In this document: in pieces, positions 1 to 5,947 of the stretch | How positions within the stretch are numbered: the stretch's first letter is position 1 | Layout: every line of letters starts with the position of its first letter | NCBI RefSeq assembly: GCF_019749255.1 | Contig: NZ_JACWFH010000036.1 | Coordinates: 1 to 64,000, forward strand | DNA from: Mesobacillus maritimus | Lineage (GTDB): Bacteria > Bacillota > Bacilli > Bacillales > Cytobacillaceae | Length of the DNA stretch: 64,000 bases | Direction of reading: 5' to 3' | Translations under genes and position numbers: made by a program | Notes under the pieces: model-generated | Seen by the model: the letters and a program-made list of their open reading frames with translations, nothing else | The model's database searches: none | What the model was told of the DNA's origin: nothing

Positions 1-226
1 GTCGGGGGTTAGTCACCCCCTCCTACTCGATTAGCAACACTATGTGCAAAATTCACAATGGAAACCTAGTAAGCAGCTCGACCCTTGAATTTCTCTATTT
101 TTCTACTTAACTACTCGTTCATAGCAGTTAAGGAGGGCTTTTTCAACTCATCCCTTAGCGTACTCAGGGGAAAAAGCGTCACTGAAACTCCTAAAACAAG
201 AAACACCTTACCATGCAAACAACTAA
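1..226. other. left-edge stretch without a supported gene
   Basis: No convincing coding region is seen. A short perfect hairpin (GGGGGT at 4-9 with ACCCCC at 15-20) sits at the edge and could be the end of a terminator for a gene outside the window, although no T-run follows. A 74-codon open frame crosses this stretch into the RNA gene at 266, but it has no good ribosome binding site and no recognisable protein character. Confidence 0.4.
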
Positions 227-255
227 TGGATTCTTTCAATTTCGCAGCATATAAT
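227..255 (+). promoter_or_regulatory. probable sigma-A promoter of the tRNA-like RNA
   Basis: A perfect TATAAT at 250-255 is preceded at exactly 17 bp by TGGATT (227-232), a weak -35. The predicted start near 262 falls four bases before the first base of the RNA's acceptor-like stem at 266, which is what a dedicated promoter should do. The second copy of the RNA near 16659 has no such hexamers, only AT-rich sequence. Confidence 0.5.
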
Positions 256-265
256 ATTTTTATAT

Positions 266-459
266 GCCTCTGTAGCTATAGAAGGGAAGAGCGCCGGAAA
301 ACATTGTAGCGCCGGGTCGCAAGGCGAGGGTTTCAGAAGCACCGAAAAGCAAATAAGCTGAGACAGGTGAAATTCCTGTCGGTGAAAGTCCGTAGGGAAG
401 CGTGTTCCCCCTAGCCTATGCTTACGAAAGGAGTGCGGGTTCGAATCCCGCCAGAGGCA
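266..459 (+). ncRNA. tRNA-shaped non-coding RNA with a ~120-nt central insert (copy 1)
   Basis: The ends fold as a textbook tRNA. A 7-bp acceptor stem pairs GCCTCTG (266-272) with CAGAGGC (452-458), followed by an unpaired A at 459. TA lies at positions 8-9, a D-arm runs over 275-292 (GCTA/GAGC), and a 5-bp T-arm (435-451) has loop TTCGAAT. No CCA is encoded. Instead of about 23 nt between the D- and T-arms there are 142 nt. These contain a hairpin (GACAGG 362-367 with CCTGTC 375-380) nested under CACC/GGTG (340-343 with 381-384), and a second hairpin TAGGG/CCCTA (393-397 with 409-413). A related copy lies at 16659-16825. It is not a normal tRNA (no clear anticodon arm), and a D-arm argues against tmRNA. 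Bacterial Y RNAs (YrlA type) are known tRNA mimics and are one candidate family; a new RNA family is another. The fold is seen in the sequence; the function is unknown. Confidence 0.72.
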
Positions 460-468
460 TACATTTAG

Positions 469-511
469 TTTGCCCTTTCCTTGATAGGAAAAAGCAACTC
501 TATCTTTTTTT
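469..511 (+). terminator. intrinsic terminator of RNA copy 1
   Basis: A two-part stem (TTGC/GCAA outside, TTTCCT 476-481 with AGGAAA 486-491 inside) is followed by seven T residues at 505-511. The piece GCAACTCTAT is shared with the terminator of RNA copy 2, so the terminator was duplicated together with the RNA. Together with the upstream TATAAT it defines a stand-alone transcription unit. Confidence 0.5.
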
Positions 512-769
512 AAGATCCAAAAGGTTGTTAAGTTTACTTAGTAAACAAAACTAGTTCTCAACAATTGGTAGAAAAGTTTACTCCTTAAAATATTCCCCCT
601 TAAATCAATAATCTGAATACGCTGATGAAATATATTCTCAAAATGATTTCTTATCATGAAGGAGTGTATAAAGACTACCTTAAAATTAACATGAAAGATT
701 AGCCTGCTTTGCGATGTAAAAGAGAGGTTAATTCTGTAAAAAATCTGAATGGAATTAGTATGAAAGATT

Positions 770-1276
770 TCATTTAAAAGTCTTATTCTCCAAAACCACC
801 ACTTTTTTATCCGTAGATTTTCCAATTTGTTTCGTATACTCCACTACCTGAACAATATCCTTGCAACATTGTTTTGCTCCTAAAACTAATAATGGGACAC
901 CAATGAAATCAATTCCAAGACCTCTTGAAAAGAACCCACCCAATGTCATGGCTAGCGGGACAGTCGGCGATGTATTGGAGAAAATGATTTTTTCGTGCTG
1001 GTGATAGGCATCTTGCAACAATAAGCAAAGATTTTCTAAAGCAGGAATAACTAGTTTATTCCTTTTTCTTCCAATTGTATAAACCGAATTTCCATCCTCA
1101 TCAACTCCATGAAAAAAAATCTTACCAAAATCAGCTTTGGTTAATTGGTTAAAATAATCCACATTTAGGATTTCTTCTTTTGTTAACTGCCGATCCATTG
1201 GCAGTTTCTTTAAATGATAAGCTGCAGCTAGTGCAGTGCTATGAGTTCCAGCATAATCATCGTATAAGTAAATCAC
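770..1276 (-). CDS. DUF3189 family protein
   Basis: A 168-residue protein. The N-terminus MIYLYDDYAGTHSTALAAAY, with its Gly-Thr-His-Ser segment, is the signature of the DUF3189 family, small soluble proteins widespread in endospore-forming Firmicutes. Later segments (FHGVDEDG near residue 55, an Asn-Thr-Ser-Pro stretch near 101 and a Gly-rich GGFFSRGLGIDFIGVPLL near 113) also fit. No catalytic function is established for the family. The gene stands alone on the minus strand, reads towards the tRNA-like RNA and diverges from the small membrane protein at 1398. The ATG at 1276 lies next to a usable purine-rich site. A minus-strand frame overlapping its 3' end is a shadow. Confidence 0.75.
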   Translation of the reverse strand: MIYLYDDYAGTHSTALAAAYHLKKLPMDRQLTKEEILNVDYFNQLTKADFGKIFFHGVDEDGNSVYTIGRKRNKLVIPALENLCLLLQDAYHQHEKIIFSNTSPTVPLAMTLGGFFSRGLGIDFIGVPLLVLGAKQCCKDIVQVVEYTKQIGKSTDKKVVVLENKTFK

Positions 1277-1397
1277 AGAATCATCCTCTTAAGACAGTTA
1301 GTTATAAATAGTATCACCTGAATGAATACTATTCATTAGGGGGAAAGAGGCTTCTTCATGCTTTTTCCTAAACCATTAACTTAAAGGTGGCATTTTA

Positions 1398-1670
1398 ATG
1401 CATTTTCCAACGATTCATACAAATTTCTGGGATGCAATTATTGCGGTTCCTGTAGTCTTGGTAGTAACTCAACTAATCAAGTGGATTTTTAAGGTCCCAA
1501 GTAGGTGGGTGCCAACAGTGGCGCTAGTCACAGGTGTTTGTATTTCCATCTTTTTTGCACACCGCCATCACCTCTTTGCTGGATTATTCATGGGATGGTT
1601 CTATGGATATGCTGCGATTGGTTCTTACGCTTCACTAAAAACAACAATAAAAGAATTCAGAAAAGGATAG
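1398..1670 (+). CDS. small membrane protein, 90 aa
   Basis: The protein has two or three hydrophobic segments: residues ~12-28 (IIAVPVVLVVTQLIKWIF), ~39-55 (VALVTGVCISIFFA) and ~60-78 (FAGLFMGWFYGYAAIGSYA). It ends in a short basic tail (KEFRKG). A His-rich turn (AHRHH) sits between segments two and three. Size and layout resemble small holin-like or spore-membrane proteins of bacilli, but I cannot assign a named family. The start ATG follows AAAGGTGG at a normal distance. It reads away from the DUF3189 gene, and a possible 35-codon frame follows directly. Confidence 0.65.
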   Translation: MHFPTIHTNFWDAIIAVPVVLVVTQLIKWIFKVPSRWVPTVALVTGVCISIFFAHRHHLFAGLFMGWFYGYAAIGSYASLKTTIKEFRKG

Positions 1671-1677
1671 GAGTGTA

Positions 1678-1785
1678 GTGGATTTTACTAGGTTCAAAGG
1701 GAAATTAATAGTAAGGGTTTATAGCAAGAATGCAATGACCCATGTTCCTGTCCTAATAACCTTGTCTGCTGTAGTGGGTAATTAA
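1678..1785 (+). CDS. possible 35-aa miniprotein (GTG start)
   Basis: A GTG codon at 1678 follows TAGGAG, which overlaps the stop of the preceding gene, so translation could be coupled. The frame runs to TAA at 1785 and encodes a basic half followed by a hydrophobic stretch (VPVLITLSAVVGN). It is not recognisable and is too short for codon statistics to help. It is listed because its position and ribosome site are good; it could be chance. Confidence 0.25.
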   Translation: MDFTRFKGKLIVRVYSKNAMTHVPVLITLSAVVGN

Positions 1786-1851
1786 CCAGAACAAGCTTTG
1801 ATACATATATTAGAGCAACTCTACCCATAAGGATCGGGAACACGGGAGTGA

Positions 1852-2244
1852 ATGCGTATGCAATTAGTAGAATATGGAAAAGAACTAAAGAGGATTGGAA
1901 AAGAAATTAGTGAGATAAGTGGAGAAACCGAAAAATCACCCTTATCTGATCATTTAAACAAGAATATCGCCATTTGCAAGAGGACCGTACAGAAACTAAA
2001 AGGGATTGAACCACCTCCATTTTTGAGGGTCGAACATAAAAATTTGACGACAGTATTTGAACGACTGATTACGGCCTATTCACTTCAGCTCGAGAGTGCA
2101 AAGAATGAACGACATCATTATTCTAGCGATTTGGATGTAAAGGGGAAAGCAATGGTGGAGGAAGAAACACAGAAAATATGGCCAATTTTTATTGCAATCC
2201 TTACAAATAGCAACCATTTTATGTTTCAAAAGAATCAAAAATAA
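1852..2244 (+). CDS. hypothetical protein, 130 aa
   Basis: A soluble, largely alpha-helical protein rich in Lys/Glu, with no signal peptide or membrane segment. The first half (residues ~5-50) has a heptad-like pattern. GIEPPPFLRVEHKNL near residue 50 marks a turn before a second helical region. No family is recognised. The ATG at 1852 and a second ATG two codons later both follow GGGAG; the second is better spaced, so the protein may be two residues shorter. It is followed after 18 bases by the next gene, so the two are probably co-transcribed. Confidence 0.55.
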   Translation: MRMQLVEYGKELKRIGKEISEISGETEKSPLSDHLNKNIAICKRTVQKLKGIEPPPFLRVEHKNLTTVFERLITAYSLQLESAKNERHHYSSDLDVKGKAMVEEETQKIWPIFIAILTNSNHFMFQKNQK

Positions 2245-2262
2245 TCGTTGGAGTGAACGTAT

Positions 2263-2661
2263 ATGGATGGAGTAAGGAGCGAAAAAGGAGAAGAGAAGGA
2301 AAAGAAAGAATTAATACAATCTCTGGAAAAGGGGATTGCGGTTTGTCAATGGATACAAGCAGGTGCTGTGTTCACAGAAGCCATTTTATTAACTCGATTA
2401 TATTTCTTAAATGGAGAATCAAGTGCGGAGCAAAAAATCTTAGCGGGTATATGGACGCAAACGATCGGACAACTAATTGAAGCCCATGGTGTAACGAAAC
2501 AGATTAACAACCTAAATGAAATCTCTCTATTGCAAGCACAAAAATTAACCGTAACTGGAGATATATTACAATCTCTAGGATCTGGTTTACAAGCAATTGG
2601 AGGCGAAGAAGTGTTGATTTCTGATGGGATTGGGAATATGTTTGAATCGATCATTCCGTAA
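2263..2661 (+). CDS. DUF6944-like repetitive protein (tentative)
   Basis: A 132-residue protein. After a Lys/Glu-rich N-terminus it shows loosely repeated units built around WIQAGAV, IWTQTIGQLIEAHG and LQSLGSGLQAIGG, i.e. amphipathic stretches with Gly at regular spacing. This resembles the repetitive DUF6944 proteins of bacilli, but the assignment is by eye and tentative. The start ATG at 2263 follows TTGGAGTG. A clear terminator follows immediately, so it is the last gene of the 1852-2661 transcript. An overlapping 75-codon frame in another phase is a shadow. Confidence 0.55.
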   Translation: MDGVRSEKGEEKEKKELIQSLEKGIAVCQWIQAGAVFTEAILLTRLYFLNGESSAEQKILAGIWTQTIGQLIEAHGVTKQINNLNEISLLQAQKLTVTGDILQSLGSGLQAIGGEEVLISDGIGNMFESIIP

Positions 2662-2671
2662 TGATGCGTTC

Positions 2672-2706
2672 CCCTATTTCTTAGCGGTTATGAAATAGGG
2701 CTTTTC
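2672..2706 (+). terminator. intrinsic terminator
   Basis: The perfect 9-bp stem CCCTATTTC (2672-2680) with GAAATAGGG (2692-2700) is followed by CTTTTCTTC. It closes the two-gene unit ending at 2661. Confidence 0.8.
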
Positions 2707-2805
2707 TTCATACGTCCATTTGTAACTTGGGCCAAAGAATAGAATGAAAAAATAGATCAATTGGGAAGATAACGCTAAAGGTCGCGTTAAAAGGAGAATG
2801 AACTG

Positions 2806-3507
2806 ATGGATTTTTTGATTCCAGTCCTAAGGACAAGCGTAAGTTTCATCCTTTTACTTTTTGTTACTTTTTCAATTGGAAAACATATCGGTTCTCATAA
2901 AAATTATTATAGTTTTGCTTTGTCGGTCGTTATTGGCTCTTTCATAGCGAACATGGGCTTTGATACAGCTTTAAGTTTCAAAGAAATGACTGTAGCGTTT
3001 CTAACCTTAGTCATTTTGTTCTATTTGTTTAATAGTATCTCCTCAAGATCCCGAAGTTTACGGAAGTGGTTATCTGGAAGACCGACCGTGTTAATCGAAA
3101 AGGGAAAGCTTTTAGAAGAAAATATGAAAAAAGTAAAGTTCTCAATCGACGACTTGAATCAACATTTGAGAGAGAAGAATGTATTTAACATTTATGAAGT
3201 AGAGTTTGCGTTATTAGAAGTAGACGGGGAACTATCCATTCTTAAAAAGAAGCCTTATCAAAGTTTAACAAAACAAGATTTACATATCCCTCATTCGAAT
3301 GAGAATTTACCTGTTGAGTTGGTGATGGATGGAAAAGTAATCGATAAAAATGTTGACGATAAGTATAACCGCGAATGGATTGAATCGGAATTTCGGAAAA
3401 GAAATCTAAAAATCGAAGAAGTTTACTATGCGGTCATCAATAGCAACGGATCTTTATTTGTTGACAAATATAAGGATCATCTACAATCACCAGTCGATGT
3501 AGAATAG
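2806..3507 (+). CDS. DUF421 membrane protein (YetF/YdfS type)
   Basis: A 233-residue protein with three hydrophobic segments in the first ~85 residues, followed by a cytoplasmic domain. That domain has the DUF421 hallmarks RPTVLIEKGKLLEENMKKVK and a later LREKNVFNIYEVEFALLEVDG, where the family normally has an LR-x-GI-x-x-l-x-dV-x-aiLE-x-nG pattern. In B. subtilis, YetF-family proteins are spore or general membrane proteins of unclear biochemistry. The ATG follows AAAGGAGAATG. The 40 C-terminal residues are extra relative to short members. It stands alone between terminators; another DUF421 gene lies nearby at 5032-5640 but is too different to be a recent duplicate. Confidence 0.82.
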   Translation: MDFLIPVLRTSVSFILLLFVTFSIGKHIGSHKNYYSFALSVVIGSFIANMGFDTALSFKEMTVAFLTLVILFYLFNSISSRSRSLRKWLSGRPTVLIEKGKLLEENMKKVKFSIDDLNQHLREKNVFNIYEVEFALLEVDGELSILKKKPYQSLTKQDLHIPHSNENLPVELVMDGKVIDKNVDDKYNREWIESEFRKRNLKIEEVYYAVINSNGSLFVDKYKDHLQSPVDVE

Positions 3508-3682
3508 ATGGTACAAGAAAGAGAACAACTCATGAGAACGGCAAAATCATATGTCTGTGGAAACATGTTTAAAGAAGCGGGTTAATAGGGGATGTTTTTA
3601 CTGTAGAGTAGGTCATGCCTAGATTTTGGTAAGTATCAGATTAAAATAACCATCCATTCTATGATAAATATGTATAGCTTAT

Positions 3683-3708
3683 AGGCAGGTACCACGGTGG
3701 TGTCTGTC
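3683..3708. repeat. imperfect palindrome of the GACAGGCACC type
   Basis: An inverted repeat centred on ACCACGGTGGTG with GGCAGG/CTGTC-like flanks sits in the 290-base gap before the spore cluster. Its arms resemble those of the perfect 16-bp element at 25314-25350 (TGACAGGCACC...), so both may belong to one dispersed family. The remainder of 3508-3797 shows no gene. Confidence 0.35.
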
Positions 3709-3803
3709 TTACTTGATGTTTTGCAGCTTGTTGATTGGAAAGAACAACTGGGTATTGGTTGGCATATAGTAGGATATGAAATGAAAAAGAAAGGTTCATG
3801 ATC

Positions 3804-4088
3804 ATGTCATCAATAATCATTAATTTACACTATTTGAAGATTAACAGTATTTCTGGTAATGGTTCTGTCACCATTGGGGAGGCAGCTTATAATAGTCCGA
3901 CCGCTTATAATAAATCGCAAGGGATGAATTCATCTTATGGAGATACCTCTCCAACAGAAGCAATCATGGAAAACATCTTGATTGATCCGGATGTTAATGA
4001 TCAGACAGCTATCGGGAATACGGATACTTCTTATGTAAACCCGAATCGTTCGATTCCACCAGTTCCACCAGTCCCACCACTAAGTTAA
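3804..4088 (+). CDS. GerPA/GerPF-like spore germination protein
   Basis: About 94 residues. The N-terminus (IIINLHYLKINSISGNGSVT, then GEAAYNSPTAYNKSQG) matches the GerPA/GerPF family, whose B. subtilis members are coat-associated proteins needed for germinants to pass the coat. After a conserved SYGDTSPTEA segment it has an Asp-rich stretch and a proline tail (PPVPPVPPLS). ATG codons lie at 3798 and 3804; GAAAGG ends about four bases before the first and ten before the second, so 3804 is preferred. It is the first gene of a three-gene cluster with a second GerP-like protein and an Hsp20-like protein, presumably mother-cell expressed. Confidence 0.8.
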   Translation: MSSIIINLHYLKINSISGNGSVTIGEAAYNSPTAYNKSQGMNSSYGDTSPTEAIMENILIDPDVNDQTAIGNTDTSYVNPNRSIPPVPPVPPLS

Positions 4089-4103
4089 AAGGAGGCAGAG
4101 AGT

Positions 4104-4346
4104 ATGCCTTATCAAATCAATATTTTGAATTTAAAAGTGAATGGAGCGAACCAGAACGGCAATATTGATGTGGGTCCTACTGTTCACAACAGTCATACAG
4201 CCAATAGTAAATTTATCGGAGCGAATATTTCTATGGGTGATTTTTCCCCAACTTCATCCGTATCAAGTTCTGGAACGATTGATACAGATGTAAGTGACCA
4301 AGATCAAATTGCGAATCCTTCTATGCCAATCGCCAATCAAATATAA
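4104..4346 (+). CDS. GerPA/GerPF-like spore germination protein
   Basis: An 80-residue paralogue of the preceding gene: hydrophobic start YQINILNLKVNGANQNGNID, then VGPTVHNSHTANSKF and SMGDFSPTSS at the positions of the matching segments upstream. It lacks the proline-rich tail and ends in a polar, Asp/Ser-rich region. The ribosome site AAAGGAGG lies just before ATG 4104, 15 bases after the stop of the previous gene, so the two are one transcript. Proteins of this family are small, hydrophilic, coat-located and not enzymes. No promoter of a specific sporulation sigma factor was assigned. Confidence 0.8.
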   Translation: MPYQINILNLKVNGANQNGNIDVGPTVHNSHTANSKFIGANISMGDFSPTSSVSSSGTIDTDVSDQDQIANPSMPIANQI

Positions 4347-4362
4347 AGGAGCAGCTTAGGGC

Positions 4363-4788
4363 ATGGACATCGAGAAAATCAGAAAATGGCTTGAAATCAC
4401 GAATGAATATAAAAAGACCGATTTTTGGACAAAAGTGTTGGAGGAAAAGCAACCGGAGGGATTTGTAAGGCTTCAGGATCAGTATCCAAAATATGATATG
4501 CTTCAAGATGATTATTATCATTATGTGATTGTTGAAATTCCAGGGGTTCATGCAGAAGAACTAGACCTTAAACTTATATCTAAGAAGGAAATCAGGATAA
4601 GTGGTCGAACGCAGACTTTTCTTCCTAACCAAACGGAGGTTAGGGTTGAAAGATACAATGGACACTTTGAGCGTGTGATAGATCTCCCAGAAGAAACCCG
4701 AGCGGATTTATTACAAGTAAGCATGGATAAAGGGTTACTATTTATTTCATTTCCTCGAAACGTCGAGAAAATAACCATTCTAAGATAA
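4363..4788 (+). CDS. Hsp20/alpha-crystallin-like protein
   Basis: A 141-residue protein with an N-terminal helical region (1-45) and an alpha-crystallin-type beta domain from ~50 to 140. Segments include YVIVEIPGVHAEELDLKLIS (the family's v-elPGv-kedi-v-v pattern), IRISGR and FERVIDLPEE, with a C-terminal strand GLLFISFPR. Small heat-shock-like proteins of this type in bacilli are often linked to the spore coat (CotM/CotP group). The third place in a GerP-like cluster supports a spore role, which is inference. The ATG follows AAAGGAGCAG, 16 bases after the previous stop. A terminator closes the unit. Confidence 0.8.
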   Translation: MDIEKIRKWLEITNEYKKTDFWTKVLEEKQPEGFVRLQDQYPKYDMLQDDYYHYVIVEIPGVHAEELDLKLISKKEIRISGRTQTFLPNQTEVRVERYNGHFERVIDLPEETRADLLQVSMDKGLLFISFPRNVEKITILR

Positions 4789-4790
4789 AA

Positions 4791-4817
4791 AGCCTCAAGT
4801 ACAATTGAGGCTTTTTT
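4791..4817 (+). terminator. intrinsic terminator
   Basis: The stem GCCTCAA / TTGAGGC with a six-base loop is followed by TTTTTTATT. It terminates the spore cluster three bases after its last stop codon. Confidence 0.85.
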
Positions 4818-5031
4818 ATTATTCACCACACCTTTTCCTGCGTTTGCAGAGGTCTGTAAAGTCTGAGCTTTGCAAAAACAGCATTTTGAAAGAACATTCA
4901 ATAAGAAGGAGGCATAATTAAATCCCAACAAGGTATTTGTTAATGCGCTGATTTTTCAGATTTATGATTGGCGTTGGAACTTATATTGAGTGATCTATAT
5001 AAATCTAATAACCCCCACTCCATCGTAAGAT

Positions 5032-5640
5032 CTATTGTAAATATTTTGGGTGGTCTTGTGTTTTGTTCATCTTCAATTCCTCAAAAATAGTTCCTTTTGG
5101 TGGTGAAGCAGTTTGTGTGTGTGGTTGTTCACGATTCTGAAGGGATGGTAAATAGGAATCTAACACTTTTTTGAATTCACCAACTGTTAAAGGCTTAGCA
5201 TCATCCTTTAACTCATACCCAAGTAGTCCATTCGGTTCAATGGTTGCTGTTTTTAGATCCTCAATATTCGATATTCCTTGATTACGTAACCTCATTTCCA
5301 ATTGGTCAACGGTAAGACGTAGTTTTTTAAGCTGATCAATTTTTAAAGTCCCGTTTTCAATCACGATTTTAGATTTCCCTGTAATGAACCTTTCAAAGAA
5401 ATTAAATTTCGTCTCTAAATATTCGATGGTGAGAATAGAAGCCACAAAAATACTAGCACCAACGATGGCCTTAATTACACTTTTTTCAACGATGGGTTGT
5501 ACGATAATGGTCCCAATGGAAATCATCACAATGGTTTGTGCAAGTGTCATTTGTGAGATGGATTTTCTTCCTGCGATTCTTAACAAGAAGATACCACAGA
5601 AAATTAATAAAAATGATTTCCAAATGAATGATAACTCCAT
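5032..5640 (-). CDS. DUF421 membrane protein (YetF family)
   Basis: A 202-residue protein with three N-terminal membrane segments (residues ~8-20, ~35-52, ~58-74) containing the family motif RIAGRKSISQMT (R-l-xGkr-l-x-mt). The cytoplasmic domain has SKIVIENGTLKIDQLKKLRL and LEMRLRNQGISNIEDLKTAT followed by EPNG, the classic DUF421 pattern. The C-terminal ~45 residues are a polar tail rich in Gln/Pro/Thr. Function is unknown; family members are membrane proteins often produced during sporulation. It runs opposite to its neighbours. The ATG at 5640 is preceded by GGGAGG. Confidence 0.85.
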   Translation of the reverse strand: MELSFIWKSFLLIFCGIFLLRIAGRKSISQMTLAQTIVMISIGTIIVQPIVEKSVIKAIVGASIFVASILTIEYLETKFNFFERFITGKSKIVIENGTLKIDQLKKLRLTVDQLEMRLRNQGISNIEDLKTATIEPNGLLGYELKDDAKPLTVGEFKKVLDSYLPSLQNREQPHTQTASPPKGTIFEELKMNKTQDHPKYLQ

Positions 5641-5947
5641 ATTTTAGCCTCCCTTATCATTAAATTTCCCATTTTCGGTTGTATTTACTAGGGAATTTTT
5701 TTGTTGTGAGAATGGTTTCAACCATCCGTCCGAGACGAATAAGTGAATTTTCTTGCTGCCAATAAATATAGAGGACTCCTGTTCTTTCTCCACACTTATT
5801 AAGTGGATTCTTCAAAGGTTTGCAGAGTTTAATGGAGATTGATTTCAATTTAATTTCAACTATTTCTAAAACCTGAATATAGATTAGAGATGAGTTTGGG
5901 TGATGAGAACACAGTGCCCCCAAATAAACAAGATAGAAGGGATGTAT

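Noticed and set aside
85-309. 74-codon plus-strand frame at the left edge
   Set aside because: No ribosome binding site, no protein-like composition, and it runs into the structured RNA gene at 266.
340-392. Cobalamin-riboswitch-like words in the RNA insert (GGTGAAATTCC, GGTGAAAGTCC)
   Set aside because: Only short stretches resemble the riboswitch core; the remaining conserved elements are absent, copy 2 does not keep them, and no downstream gene follows.
266-459. tmRNA or ordinary tRNA gene
   Set aside because: A real tRNA has ~23 nt between the D- and T-arms, here 142; tmRNA has no true D-arm and is longer, with a tag frame that is not visible.
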